DNA of 64,000 bases from Psychroserpens sp. NJDZ02 (GTDB lineage: Bacteria > Bacteroidota > Bacteroidia > Flavobacteriales > Flavobacteriaceae), in the NCBI RefSeq assembly GCF_004843725.1, contig NZ_CP039451.1, positions 1,362,501 through 1,426,500 of the forward strand, in the 5' to 3' direction. Of this stretch, positions 8,575 through 18,137 are shown piece after piece (the first letter of the stretch is position 1; each line of letters begins with the position of its first letter). The translations under genes were made by a program, and so were the position numbers. The notes beneath the pieces were generated by a model. The model saw only the letters and a program-made list of their open reading frames with translations, searched no databases and was not told the DNA's origin.

Positions 8575-10410
8575 ATGGCTAGACAAGCACCAAAATCGTT
8601 AAAAGAAGGCAACAAAACCAATCTTAAAAAGTCTTTTAGCGCTTTAATTTTTATTCCGAGATTTTTTAAAGAAATCTGGAACACCAACAAAAAGCTATTT
8701 TTAGCCTCTGCTTTCTGTAGACTTATCGGTGCTGTTTTACCAGTCATTATTTTATGGATTGGTAAAATAATTATTGATGAAATCATACTACAAACTAAGT
8801 TAGAGGTCTCCGACTTAACACAGCTTTGGACCTACGTTGGTATTGAATTTGGTTTAATAGTGCTTTCTGATCTAATCAGTCGTGCCATACAACTCACCGA
8901 TAGTTTATTAGGTGATGCCTACTCTATCGACTCGTCTGTCAGAATCATCAAAAAAACGAATCAAATAGATATTAGTTTACTTGAAGATTCTGAGTTTTAC
9001 GACAAACTAGAGCGTGCCAGAACACAAACCACTAGTCGTGTCGGACTTATGTCCAATGCTTTAGGAGAGGTGCAAAGCTTAATTTCTATTGCAACTTTAG
9101 TTGCCAGTTTAATATACTTTGAACCGTACCTTATTATACTATTAGTATTAAGTATCATCCCCTCTTTTATAAACGAAATTTGGTTTAGCCAAAAACAATA
9201 CTCTTTAGCTAGAGGTTGGACTGCCGAACGTAGAGAACTAGACTACCTTAGGTTTATTGGAGCTAACGATAAAACAGCAAAAGAAATTAAACTATTTGGT
9301 TTAACAGATTTTGTAGTCGATCGTTTTAAAAACTTATCACAAGAATATTACGACCTCAACAAGACATTAGCTATTAAACGGTCCGCTTTAGGCTTTGTTT
9401 TTAATGTTTTAGGAACCTTAAGTTACTATGGTGCCTATGTCTTTATAATTTATCGTGTCATATCCGGTGTCATTACCTTAGGTGAATTAACTTTTTTATC
9501 TGGTGCTTTTAATAGATTGACTCGAAACTTACAAGATTTCTTTTCCAAGTTTACACGTATATCAGAAAGTGCTTTATATCTAAAAGATTATTTTGATTTT
9601 ATTGATATTTCAATCCAACCAAAACATAGTGAGGACCTGCCGATTCCGGAAACTATCGCGCAAGGTTTCGAATTTAGAGATGTTACGTTTTCCTACCCCG
9701 AATCCGATAACAAAATATTAAAAGGGATTAGCTTTAAAATTAAAGCAGGAGAAAAATTAGCATTTGTTGGCCAAAATGGGGCAGGAAAAACAACCTTAAC
9801 CAAATTGCTATTACGATTTTACGAACCTACTTCAGGACAAATATTATTAGACGGTGTTAACATTAACCGATTTAACAAGGCTAAATACCAAGCGTTTTTT
9901 GGTGTTATTTTTCAAGACTTTTTTAAGTACGAGTTTACCGTTAGAGAAAATATAGCTATTGGTGATATTAGTCAAATAGACAATCAAGCTAAAATTGAAA
10001 ACGCTGCCGAACTAAGTCTGGCCAATCAAGTCGTATCCGAACTTAAAAAAGGCTACGATCAACAACTTGGTAAGCGTTTTGCTAAAGGACAGGAATTATC
10101 TGGTGGACAATGGCAAAAAGTAGCGTTAGCGCGTGCTTATATGAAAGATGCCAAGGTCATGATTTTAGACGAACCGACATCCGCATTAGATGCAAAAGCA
10201 GAAAGCGAAGTCTTTGATCGTTTTATTGGCTTAACAAAAGACAAGACCAGTATTATTATTTCTCACAGATTTAGCACCGTAAGGCAAGCAGATAAAATTT
10301 TAGTACTAGAGGAAGGTCGCGTACTAGAAATGGGCACACACGATGCATTAATGGCTAATCAGTCCTTATATGCCGACTTATTTAAATTACAAGCAGAAGG
10401 TTACCAATAA
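8575..10410 (+). CDS. ABC transporter, fused permease and ATPase
   Basis: The 611-residue protein is a half-transporter with an N-terminal membrane domain (about residues 1-330, several hydrophobic helices) and a C-terminal ATPase. In the ATPase Walker A is GQNGAGKTT, the signature is ELSGGQWQKVALARA, and Walker B is VMILDEPTSALD, followed by the SHRFSTV switch histidine. It should work as a homodimeric exporter in the inner membrane. Substrate cannot be told from sequence; relatives are often annotated as lipid or multidrug exporters. It follows the DUF59 gene by 12 bases and precedes the DUF2480 gene by 19, so it is probably co-transcribed with the suf tail. Confidence 0.9.
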   Translation: MARQAPKSLKEGNKTNLKKSFSALIFIPRFFKEIWNTNKKLFLASAFCRLIGAVLPVIILWIGKIIIDEIILQTKLEVSDLTQLWTYVGIEFGLIVLSDLISRAIQLTDSLLGDAYSIDSSVRIIKKTNQIDISLLEDSEFYDKLERARTQTTSRVGLMSNALGEVQSLISIATLVASLIYFEPYLIILLVLSIIPSFINEIWFSQKQYSLARGWTAERRELDYLRFIGANDKTAKEIKLFGLTDFVVDRFKNLSQEYYDLNKTLAIKRSALGFVFNVLGTLSYYGAYVFIIYRVISGVITLGELTFLSGAFNRLTRNLQDFFSKFTRISESALYLKDYFDFIDISIQPKHSEDLPIPETIAQGFEFRDVTFSYPESDNKILKGISFKIKAGEKLAFVGQNGAGKTTLTKLLLRFYEPTSGQILLDGVNINRFNKAKYQAFFGVIFQDFFKYEFTVRENIAIGDISQIDNQAKIENAAELSLANQVVSELKKGYDQQLGKRFAKGQELSGGQWQKVALARAYMKDAKVMILDEPTSALDAKAESEVFDRFIGLTKDKTSIIISHRFSTVRQADKILVLEEGRVLEMGTHDALMANQSLYADLFKLQAEGYQ

Positions 10411-10429
10411 TATTACTTATTTTTAAATT

Positions 10430-10933
10430 ATGGCTGAAGACATTATTAATCGCGTTGCGAACAGTAAACTAGTAACTATTGATCTTGAGGATTACTATCC
10501 AAAAGGCATGCGTGTGCTTTTTGATATTAAAGATTGGTTATTCCAAGAACTGGTTTTAAAAGAGAAAGATTTTAGAGACTACATTAAAAATCATGACTGG
10601 AGTCAGTACAAAAATCAATATGTAGCTATCACTTGCAGTGCCGATGCCATCATACCCGATTGGGCTTTTATGTTGTTGACCGTTAATTTAGAACCGTTCG
10701 TCGAAAAGAGCCATATTGGAACTCTTGAGGATTTAGAGACTGCGATATATCAAGATGTAATTACAGCAATTGATGGTACAATATACCAGGATAAACCTGT
10801 AATTATAAAAGGTTGCAGTAACCTGCCAGTACCTATAAACGCTTATGTTATGATGACTAACAAGCTAAAACCATATGCTAAATCCATCATGTATGGAGAG
10901 GCCTGTTCCTTTGTGCCATTATTCAAAAGATAA
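10430..10933 (+). CDS. DUF2480 family protein
   Basis: The 167-residue cytosolic protein matches the DUF2480 family, common in Bacteroidota near SUF genes. Typical segments are IDLEDYYPKGMRVLFDIKDWLFQ (residues about 17-39), QYVAITCSADAIIPDWAFMLL and the C-terminal MYGEACSFVPLFKR. No enzymatic motif is known for the family. A conserved position just after suf genes suggests a metabolic link to Fe-S proteins, but this is inference from context only. It ends the transcript; a strong new promoter follows. Confidence 0.82.
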   Translation: MAEDIINRVANSKLVTIDLEDYYPKGMRVLFDIKDWLFQELVLKEKDFRDYIKNHDWSQYKNQYVAITCSADAIIPDWAFMLLTVNLEPFVEKSHIGTLEDLETAIYQDVITAIDGTIYQDKPVIIKGCSNLPVPINAYVMMTNKLKPYAKSIMYGEACSFVPLFKR

Positions 10934-10989
10934 TCAGTTTAAATAAAATTCAACTCACTGACTATTAAATGTTTATCTTATTTTGTATT

Positions 10990-11021
10990 TTGCTGAAAAT
11001 TAGAACTAAACCGTATATTTG
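10990..11021 (+). promoter_or_regulatory. Bacteroidota -33/-7 promoter of the DUF3078 gene
   Basis: TTG at 10990-10992 and TATATTTG at 11014-11021 match the Bacteroidota -33 and -7 elements with 21 bases between. This decides the gene start: a TTG at 11019 that opens the longest frame lies inside the -7 box and cannot be a start codon. The ATG at 11049 is the real one. Confidence 0.75.
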
Positions 11022-11048
11022 CAACCGATTGATTTTAAACATAAACTT

Positions 11049-11954
11049 ATGAAAAAAATATTAGTAGCAGGTGCATTTTTAATTGGAATGATTTCAATGC
11101 AAGCCCAAACGAAAGAAGAGTTACATACTCAGAAAGCAGAAAAACAAGCTGCAGCCGATGCCTTACAAGGAGAAGCTAATGCATTACAAGCACAAATAGA
11201 TGCCCTTCCAGGATGGAGAAAAGGTGCTTTTGGTACTATTGGTGGTAGTCTTTCAGAATTTAGCAACTGGTACTCTCAAGATGCCTCAGATAACTCATCT
11301 GGTAGTATTGGTATTACAGTAAATGCTTTTGCTAACTTAATTGAAGACGATTTTTTCTGGAGAAACAATCTTAATGTAAACTTAGGATGGGTAAAATTAG
11401 ACGATAAAAACGACCCAACAGATAGCGAAGATTTTAATGCTACAACTGACGTTTTTAACATCTCTTCTTTATACGGAAGAAACATTGCTAAAAACTTAGC
11501 GGTATCTGGTTTAGCGGAATACAGAACGACAATCTTAGATAACTTTAACGACCCAGGATATTTAGATGTTGGGGTTGGTTTAACTTGGACACCTATTGAA
11601 AACTTAATAGTTGTTGCACACCCATTAAACTACAACTTTGTATTTGCTAAAAATGATGCTGTTTTTGAATCGTCTTTAGGTGCTAAAATAGTAGCTGACT
11701 ATACACGTCAAATTGGAGCAATTAGCTTTAAGTCTAACTTTTCTACGTTCCAATCTTATAAAGATGGCGACTTATCTAACTTTACTTGGATAAACAGTTT
11801 TGGTTACAACTTATGGAAAATGATTGGTGTTGGTTTTGACTTTGGTTTAAGAAGCAACAAACAAGAAGCTGCTAATGCACAAAATGTTTTATTACCAGCT
11901 GCAGATAACAAATTACAATCTTACTGGTTAGTTGGTTTAAACTACAAAATATAA
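11049..11954 (+). CDS. DUF3078 family secreted/outer-membrane protein
   Basis: The 301-residue protein starts with a signal peptide, MKKILVAGAFLIGMISMQAQ, followed by a short predicted coiled coil rich in K, E, A and Q (about residues 20-48). The rest alternates hydrophobic and polar residues with many aromatic residues, as in a beta-barrel. Family features include GWRKGAFGT-like and WYSQDASDNSSGSIG segments and an aromatic, non-charged end LVGLNYKI. DUF3078 proteins are Bacteroidota-specific outer-membrane proteins with no assigned substrate. The gene stands alone with its own promoter and a strong terminator, consistent with high expression. Confidence 0.82.
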   Translation: MKKILVAGAFLIGMISMQAQTKEELHTQKAEKQAAADALQGEANALQAQIDALPGWRKGAFGTIGGSLSEFSNWYSQDASDNSSGSIGITVNAFANLIEDDFFWRNNLNVNLGWVKLDDKNDPTDSEDFNATTDVFNISSLYGRNIAKNLAVSGLAEYRTTILDNFNDPGYLDVGVGLTWTPIENLIVVAHPLNYNFVFAKNDAVFESSLGAKIVADYTRQIGAISFKSNFSTFQSYKDGDLSNFTWINSFGYNLWKMIGVGFDFGLRSNKQEAANAQNVLLPAADNKLQSYWLVGLNYKI

Positions 11955-11980
11955 TAAGACCTACAATACATAATAAAAAA

Positions 11981-12008
11981 AAGCACCTTTTTCAAGGTGC
12001 TTTTTTTT
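11981..12008 (+). terminator. Rho-independent terminator after the DUF3078 gene
   Basis: A 9-bp perfect stem AAGCACCTT/AAGGTGCTT with a TTTC loop is followed by a run of eight T. On the minus strand the A-run before the stem also gives a T-run, so it may serve both directions. Confidence 0.88.
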
Positions 12009-12168
12009 ATGCGTTAAGGATAGTAGTGGCATCCTTTTTTGTGATCTTTACTATACTAAGAGCAACTTAATGACCTTAGATTACTTAAATACAAATGCTG
12101 TTATTAGTCACTTGCAAAAAAGATAAAACGGATAGCCTGACCCTTTTTAGGGTAACGCCACAACGATA

Positions 12169-13398
12169 CTACTCTTCTTCCTCTAAGTTGTCGTAATCGT
12201 AATCTGGATACAAGAAACTATTATACGGGAAACGTGTCACATGTATATCTCTTACCTCATCATAGATACGTTTTTTAAAGTCTTCTAAATTTTGTTTGTT
12301 TAAGGCTGATATAAACAATGCATTATCCTTCCCTACTCTGTTCATCCAGGTTTTCTCCCATTCTGCAAGGCTATAATACTCACCTGTACGTTCTGTAATT
12401 AAATCGGTATCATCAAATGGTTTTGCTTGATAAGCATCAATTTTATTAAAGACCATTATTACCGGTTTGTCGGCGCTATTAATTTCGCCTAAAACTTTAT
12501 TTACAGACTCGATATGATCTTCAAAATTAGGATGAGAAATATCAACCACGTGCAATAATAAATCTGCTTCTCTAACCTCGTCTAATGTACTTTTAAAACT
12601 ATCTACCAATTGCGTTGGTAACTTGCGGATGAACCCAACGGTATCGGTTAATAAAAATGGTAAATTTTGAATAACCACTTTTCTAACCGTAGTATCCAAG
12701 GTGGCAAATAATTTGTTTTCTGCAAACACTTCTGACTTACTAACGGTATTCATTAAAGTTGATTTACCAACATTGGTATATCCAACTAAAGCAACTCTAA
12801 CCATTTTACCGCGATTACCACGTTGCACTGACATTTGCTTATCAATAGTCTTAATCTTATCTTTAAGTAAAGATATTCTGTCCCGTACGATACGTCTATC
12901 GGTTTCAATTTCTGTCTCTCCAGGTCCGCGCATACCAATACCCCCTTTTTGACGCTCTAGGTGCGTCCACATCCCTCTAAGTCTTGGTAATAGATATTCG
13001 CATTGGGCCAACTCTACCTGTGTTCTAGCATAGCTCGTTTGTGCACGTTGCGCAAAGATGTCTAAAATTAAATTGGTACGGTCTAAAACTTTTACGTTTA
13101 GAATTTTACTAATGTTACGCTCTTGCGACGACGATAACTCGTCATCAAAAATTGCAGTCCCAATATGATTGTCTTCTATATACTGTCTTACCTCTTCCAT
13201 TTTACCAGTCCCTATGTATGTTTTAGGGTTAGGCATTTCCATTTTTTGTGTGAAGCGTTTTTTGACCTCACCACCTGCTGTAAACGTCAAAAACTCGAGT
13301 TCGTCTAAATATTCTTTAGATTTTTCTTCGTTTTGCGCCTTAGTTACAACACCTATTAAAACTGCTTTTTCAAGCGATATATCTTTTTTTTCTAACAT
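12169..13398 (-). CDS. hflX: Ribosome-associated GTPase HflX
   Basis: The 409-residue protein has the HflX layout. An N-terminal nucleotide-binding domain contains NPKTYIGTGKMEE and AIFDDELSSSQERNI. A helical linker holds RTQVELAQCEYLLPRLRGMW and the glycine-rich GGIGMRGPGETEIE. The GTPase domain has G1 VGYTNVGKST, G3 DTVGFIRKLPT and G4 VFNKID. HflX binds the 50S subunit and splits stalled ribosomes, for example after heat or antibiotic stress. It is divergent from the EEP gene; a TAACTTTG box lies 17 bases upstream of its start. The acidic tail DYDYDNLEEEE is common in flavobacterial versions. Confidence 0.94.
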   Translation of the reverse strand: MLEKKDISLEKAVLIGVVTKAQNEEKSKEYLDELEFLTFTAGGEVKKRFTQKMEMPNPKTYIGTGKMEEVRQYIEDNHIGTAIFDDELSSSQERNISKILNVKVLDRTNLILDIFAQRAQTSYARTQVELAQCEYLLPRLRGMWTHLERQKGGIGMRGPGETEIETDRRIVRDRISLLKDKIKTIDKQMSVQRGNRGKMVRVALVGYTNVGKSTLMNTVSKSEVFAENKLFATLDTTVRKVVIQNLPFLLTDTVGFIRKLPTQLVDSFKSTLDEVREADLLLHVVDISHPNFEDHIESVNKVLGEINSADKPVIMVFNKIDAYQAKPFDDTDLITERTGEYYSLAEWEKTWMNRVGKDNALFISALNKQNLEDFKKRIYDEVRDIHVTRFPYNSFLYPDYDYDNLEEEE

Positions 13399-13414
13399 AT
13401 AAATAATTATACTA

Positions 13415-13422
13415 CAAAGTTA
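13415..13422 (-). promoter_or_regulatory. Minus-strand -7 promoter box for hflX
   Basis: On the minus strand the sequence reads TAACTTTG, an exact TAnnTTTG match, ending 17 bases before the hflX start codon. No clear -33 TTTG at standard spacing was identified. Confidence 0.5.
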
Positions 13423-13475
13423 CACAATTGTATCCATAATAAATTCGCTATTTTTAGCCTTCTAAATTTATACTA

Positions 13476-14441
13476 TTGAATTTCAACCCCTTTAGGCCAA
13501 AAACCAAAAAACATACGTTTGCCTTTTATAATATTGAAAATCTTTTTGATATCTATAAAGATGATTTAACACGTGATAAAGATTTTAATCCAACATCGAA
13601 AAAACGTTGGACTATTAAACGTTATAATAATAAGCTACGTAACATTGGTTATGCTATTTCCAACATTGGTAGAAAGGAAACGAATGCACATCCCGCGATT
13701 ATTGGTTTAGCAGAAGTAGAAAACGAAGCTGTTTTAAACGACTTAATTACGTCTAAGCATCTTAAAGAATACCCTTATAAATTTGTGCATTACGATAGTA
13801 AAGACGAACGCGGTATTGATGTCGCTTTTATTTACGATAGTAAAAAGTTTACGGTAACAAGTTCTGATGTGTTTACTTTTAGTTTTAAAGACCATGATGG
13901 ATCAGCAGACTATACCAGAGATATTTTATTAGTCTCGGGATTATTTTTAGGGGAATCTATTCATTTTTTAATTAACCATTGGCCCTCACGACGCACTGGT
14001 AATAATGAAACCGAGCATAAGCGTATTACTGCATCCAATAACTTACAATCCATTATTGCGACACTAAAAGACAACATACCCAATGCTAGGATAGTTGTTA
14101 TGGGTGATTTTAATGATAATCCGTCCAATAAAAGTATTGAATTACTAATGGCTAACCAAGGTTTGTTTAATCCAATGGAAACCTTATTGTCTATTGACAG
14201 AGGCACCACTAGTCATAATGATGAATGGGATTTGTTTGACCAAATATTATTTACACCTAACTTTTTTGAAAGCAAATCCAAGACTCTTAGATATGTAAAA
14301 GCAGACATTTACGATGCTGAGTTTTTAAAGCAAGCCGAAGGACGCTATAAAGGCACACCTTACAGAACCTATGTTGGTAAAACCTATAAAGGAGGCTACA
14401 GCGATCATTTTCCTGTGTATATGATTTTGAAGAAAAAGTAA
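13476..14441 (+). CDS. Endonuclease/exonuclease/phosphatase (EEP) family protein
   Basis: This 321-residue cytosolic protein has the full EEP metal-dependent phosphodiesterase motifs: the start NIENLFDIYKD, the catalytic glutamate in GLAEVENEAVL, NHWPSRRTGNNETEHKR, MGDFNDNPSNKS with the catalytic Asp-Asn pair, and the C-terminal YSDHFPVYMIL with the active-site histidine. The substrate (DNA, phospholipid or phosphoester) cannot be told. The frame has no ATG near its start and opens with TTG at 13476; an in-frame stop at 13455 limits the alternatives, so TTG is probably used. The 3' end of this gene is present a second time as a diverged fragment at 18831-18942. Confidence 0.85.
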   Translation: MNFNPFRPKTKKHTFAFYNIENLFDIYKDDLTRDKDFNPTSKKRWTIKRYNNKLRNIGYAISNIGRKETNAHPAIIGLAEVENEAVLNDLITSKHLKEYPYKFVHYDSKDERGIDVAFIYDSKKFTVTSSDVFTFSFKDHDGSADYTRDILLVSGLFLGESIHFLINHWPSRRTGNNETEHKRITASNNLQSIIATLKDNIPNARIVVMGDFNDNPSNKSIELLMANQGLFNPMETLLSIDRGTTSHNDEWDLFDQILFTPNFFESKSKTLRYVKADIYDAEFLKQAEGRYKGTPYRTYVGKTYKGGYSDHFPVYMILKKK

Positions 14442-14470
14442 AATTGTGTAACACTTATTAAAAATATTGG
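14333..14470 (+). repeat. Direct repeat, copy 1: 3' end of the EEP gene plus downstream bases
   Basis: This segment matches 18833-18970 without gaps, with about 11 differences over about 135 bases by hand count. It covers the last 36 or so codons, the stop and about 30 bases beyond. The two copies flank the segment with the receptor and GLPGLI genes. Confidence 0.85.
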
Positions 14471-14489
14471 CTCTAGTTTATATCACCTT

Positions 14490-14585
14490 TTATTGGTATT
14501 TAAGCATCATCACCAGACTTTCCTTTAAATGAAACCCTTGTCTAAATTGCCTAAGGGCTTCTTTATCTGCAAAAAATATCCAGAC
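14490..14585 (-). pseudogene. Possible gene remnant (about 32 codons, minus strand)
   Basis: Between an in-frame stop at about 14584-14586 and the terminal stop at 14490-14492 the minus strand reads WIFFADKEALRQFRQGFHLK followed by ESLVMMLKYQ. The composition is that of a real protein C-terminus (amphipathic helix with balanced charge), unlike the AT-rich stretches around it, but there is no start codon and I do not recognise the family. It lies just inside the left boundary of the inserted segment. Confidence 0.3.
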
Positions 14586-14663
14586 CTATTATTAAGCTTA
14601 AATAAAAGACCTATTAAAGACTAGTAGAAAGAAAAAATAAGAATTTAAATATAACTAGACTAT

Positions 14664-17339
14664 TTAAAAAGTATAGCTCAAAGCTAAAAAGGTATAAGAA
14701 GGAAGTAAGCTTGTTCTTTGAATATTAGTTCCAAAATCAGACACTTGAACTTGCTCAAAATTAACCTCGTTGAGTATATTATTAGACACTAATTCAAGAC
14801 TATATTTTTTACCTTTTGGAGTATATCTAACAGAGAAATCTATGAAATTATAAAACGCATTATCATTAGAAAAAGAAGGTAAAAAAACATCTGATGTTAG
14901 TTTAAAAAAAAACGCATCGTTACATTTAAATAAAGTGCTAAACGAGTTGCGAAGGGATCTATTAATAAATAAACTTCCATCACTAGTTTTTGTATCTGAG
15001 TACTGAAATTTAAAATTATTTCTAAAATTTAGAGACGATAAAAAAGCGGTTCTAAGATTTACGCCTAGACTTCCAATCTTACTCACATTATTCCTTAATA
15101 AGGAATTATTTACTAAGTTTTTATAATTAAAAACAGAGGCATTACTATTAAACTCTACAAAAGTATCTGCAAACGGAACGAATAGCTCCCCATTAACAGT
15201 TGCACTAAAATCATCTTGACTTTCTGGTAAGAAAATATAATTGATACGCGTTGTGTTTTCGTCTATAAAAGAGTTAACAAAAAAACTATTCTTACTTCTA
15301 TTATAATTAAGAGTAACATTTAAAGAATTTTCTGTTTCTAAATTGTAAAAATAATATAGTAAACCTGCACTTAAGGTCTCTTGCACGTCTAGATCTGGCG
15401 TATTAGTAACTAAGGTTCTATTATTAATTAAAATAGTGTTTGAAAAAAGATAACTTTCTATTTTATTATCTGTTTCGTAAGATACAGAGCTTTGCAAAAA
15501 ACTTATCCTATTAATTTTATATCTTAATTTTAATGCGTTTTTTAGCACTAAATTAGTTTGATTTTGATCATTTAAAGGAGCTCTGTTGTCTATATTATTT
15601 TGTAGAATACCTACCGAATATTCTGGAATGACTCGGAATCTTTTAAAATTAAAATTATAATAGCCGCTCTGTTCTATTTTCTTTTTTGAATAATTTAGAT
15701 CATTTTGACTTAAATTATTACTATCGTCTTGATTACTATCTAATAGATCAGAGGTTAGGTTGTGCCCGACACTTTTAGCTTTGACAAACAACGCGTAATT
15801 ACTCCCCTTTTTTGAACTTCCTAAAAATGATACTTCTCCCCCTAAGCGATTTTTATCAAGAGTTACATTTTGTAAATTAAAATCACTATTAGATAAAAAA
15901 GAAGGCGTAATCCTATACCCTTGATCGATTTTATTACTAGACTGATATACAATAAATTGAACTGCTTTTTTACCCGTCAGGCGCTTTGTATAATTCAATT
16001 CATTGAGAATAAAAAAGTCATCTGAATCTAATATGGTTTCAAAAGAATTATCATTATTATTATTATTATTAGACTTTATATCTGAGGTACTACTAATATC
16101 TTCTTGTCTCGCTCTAAAATTATAGGTTAACAACACTGTATTGGATATTTTGTATTTTAATTCTACATCACCCCTATATTGCCTTGGTTTATTAGAATAA
16201 GAGATGTCATCTACTGTAGTAAAAATTTCGTTTTCTAAATTAAATGTATTCTCTATAAATTGATCGTTTTTTAAATGATCTTTTAAATAATATAGATTTG
16301 TTTTTAAATCAATCTTTTTATTTACTTTGAAAATAGCATTATAGTTTCCAAATAACTGGTTATTAATATTTACTCTATTATCACTTAAAAAATTAGAAAA
16401 TCGGGTGGTAGGTATTACTTTTTCTGCAAAGTAATCTACTTCTCTTAGTTGTTCTGTGTTTTTTTGAGAACTAAAATGGTCAAACGGAGAATTATTAGTT
16501 CCTAGATTATTAGACCCTATGGTTGCAAAAGATTTATAGCCTTTAGTAACCCCTAACAAGGTTGCACTTGTATAATGAGCTAGATCTAAATCTTCAAAAA
16601 AACCTAATCCTGTGTCGACATTTCCAGAAAAGTCAAATTTACCTTTTTTAAGTACTAGGTTAATAGCAACTTTCTCCCCATCTTCTATCCCTTTAAGAAG
16701 GGGATTTTCAGAATAATTTTCGATAGCTTGTACTTGTGCTATTACACTTGCATTAATATTTTTAGAGCCTAACACATAATTATGTCCAAATAGGTCATCA
16801 CCCCCTAATAAAAGAGATTCTATAGCCTTACCCTTAAATTTAATAGCTCCAGAATCTTCATTTACCGTGATGCCTGGCAATTTTTTTAATATATCTTCAA
16901 CCTTCACCTCTTCTCCAGACAGATAAGACGCCAGATTATAACTTATCGTATCTTTTTTTATGACCACTGCTTTTCTAGGAGCTGTAATAACCACCTCTTC
17001 TAGACTTTCTTCATAATCTTCAAGTTTAAAGTTTACAGTATAAAATTTTGATTTTTCTGGATTAGTAATTGTTTTCTGTTGCTTTTTATAACCGTAAGCA
17101 TCTACTTCTATGATAATCTTATCAAGATAATCTTTTTTCAAGCTAATCTCATAGATCCCATCAGAAGGCAACGTATATTCCGAAATAGTTAAAGAATCCT
17201 TCTTTATAAGTATGTTTGCAACATTTATTAGTGTATTATTTTTATCTGTAATCGTTCCTTTTACAGTCTGACTGCATAAAGTTGAAACCTTAATCAGAAA
17301 AAAAATAATTAAGAGTACGTAGTTATTTTTTTTAGCCAT
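14664..17339 (-). CDS. TonB-dependent receptor-like outer-membrane protein (partner of GLPGLI protein)
   Basis: The 891-residue protein has a signal peptide (about residues 1-24), then a CarboxypepD regulatory-like beta domain (about 25-110). A plug-like domain (about 115-230) includes VVITAPRKAVVIKKDTISYN and ILKKLPGITVNEDSG. A long beta-barrel region follows and ends with LALSYTF, whose terminal aromatic residue is typical of outer-membrane barrels. This CarboxypepD-plug-barrel type is found next to GLPGLI genes in flavobacteria. Here it starts directly at the stop of the GLPGLI gene, so the two are translationally coupled. No TonB box was confirmed. The ligand is unknown; a peptide or protein ligand is only a guess. 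Confidence 0.83.
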   Translation of the reverse strand: MAKKNNYVLLIIFFLIKVSTLCSQTVKGTITDKNNTLINVANILIKKDSLTISEYTLPSDGIYEISLKKDYLDKIIIEVDAYGYKKQQKTITNPEKSKFYTVNFKLEDYEESLEEVVITAPRKAVVIKKDTISYNLASYLSGEEVKVEDILKKLPGITVNEDSGAIKFKGKAIESLLLGGDDLFGHNYVLGSKNINASVIAQVQAIENYSENPLLKGIEDGEKVAINLVLKKGKFDFSGNVDTGLGFFEDLDLAHYTSATLLGVTKGYKSFATIGSNNLGTNNSPFDHFSSQKNTEQLREVDYFAEKVIPTTRFSNFLSDNRVNINNQLFGNYNAIFKVNKKIDLKTNLYYLKDHLKNDQFIENTFNLENEIFTTVDDISYSNKPRQYRGDVELKYKISNTVLLTYNFRARQEDISSTSDIKSNNNNNNDNSFETILDSDDFFILNELNYTKRLTGKKAVQFIVYQSSNKIDQGYRITPSFLSNSDFNLQNVTLDKNRLGGEVSFLGSSKKGSNYALFVKAKSVGHNLTSDLLDSNQDDSNNLSQNDLNYSKKKIEQSGYYNFNFKRFRVIPEYSVGILQNNIDNRAPLNDQNQTNLVLKNALKLRYKINRISFLQSSVSYETDNKIESYLFSNTILINNRTLVTNTPDLDVQETLSAGLLYYFYNLETENSLNVTLNYNRSKNSFFVNSFIDENTTRINYIFLPESQDDFSATVNGELFVPFADTFVEFNSNASVFNYKNLVNNSLLRNNVSKIGSLGVNLRTAFLSSLNFRNNFKFQYSDTKTSDGSLFINRSLRNSFSTLFKCNDAFFFKLTSDVFLPSFSNDNAFYNFIDFSVRYTPKGKKYSLELVSNNILNEVNFEQVQVSDFGTNIQRTSLLPSYTFLALSYTF

Positions 17340-18137
17340 TTAAAAAGATAACTTACCTATCCCTAAATCTTCGATTCTATCTGTAATTTCAATAGATCCA
17401 TTCTCTCCAGCCGATGATCGAGACTTTAATTTTTTTAACTGTTTGACCATCCATTTCTTAAAATCAATTTTATAAGTATCCCAACTAATGATTTTCTCGT
17501 CGTTATAAACATTTGATATTTCACTATTTTCAGTACTATTTTTAGCAATCTCAAGAGGTTCTATTGTATAATACCCATCTAAACTTTTTACAGAAAGTAT
17601 CACGCCTGGCAGCCCATCAAACTTCCAAGGCCCACCACGTTGCGATAATTCCGGAGCAAAATATGCCTCATATTCCCTACCTCTAAAGGTTCCTGTGGCC
17701 TTTATACACTCATATTCTAAAATATTCTTTTTTGAGTCAGAATGTATGGTCCAATCTATAAGGTTAATATCCTCTTTTATAATTACTTTTTTTGTTCCTA
17801 TTAACGCATTATAAATAAGGGTGTTCTCTTTATAATCTTTGTAAAATAAATATTGAACTAAATATGCTGTGTAATTGTCTGCTATGTTAACCTCTTTAAA
17901 TTCACCTATTTGGTCTGTATTTATAATGAATGATTGATCTTGATATGGCTTTGAATCGTCATTATTACTATAGTAAGCAGATGTAGTTCCGTTAATGTAT
18001 AAGTTGTATTCTGATGAGAGAGCAAGAATCTCATCACTTGCATTTTTTGTTGCATTATAAGTAATTGATAGATTTTGAGCGTACAAATTACTCATTAAAA
18101 AAAAGAACGTTACAAATAAAATTTTAAAATATTTCAT
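17340..18137 (-). CDS. GLPGLI family protein
   Basis: The 265-residue protein has a signal peptide, MKYFKILFVTFFFLMSNLYA, then a soluble domain with the features of the GLPGLI family (named after a conserved six-residue motif). Here the motif reads DGLPGVILSV, at about residues 174-183, preceded by YFAPELSQRGGPWKF. The family is Bacteroidota-specific, exported and of unknown function, commonly encoded just before a CarboxypepD/TonB-like receptor, as here. It is the first gene of the two-gene operon; the receptor ATG follows its stop with no gap. Periplasmic or surface location is expected. Confidence 0.87.
   Translation of the reverse strand: MKYFKILFVTFFFLMSNLYAQNLSITYNATKNASDEILALSSEYNLYINGTTSAYYSNNDDSKPYQDQSFIINTDQIGEFKEVNIADNYTAYLVQYLFYKDYKENTLIYNALIGTKKVIIKEDINLIDWTIHSDSKKNILEYECIKATGTFRGREYEAYFAPELSQRGGPWKFDGLPGVILSVKSLDGYYTIEPLEIAKNSTENSEISNVYNDEKIISWDTYKIDFKKWMVKQLKKLKSRSSAGENGSIEITDRIEDLGIGKLSF

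Noticed and set aside
11019-11048. TTG start for the DUF3078 gene
   Set aside because: The TTG overlaps the -7 promoter box TATATTTG; the ATG at 11049 starts a proper signal peptide.
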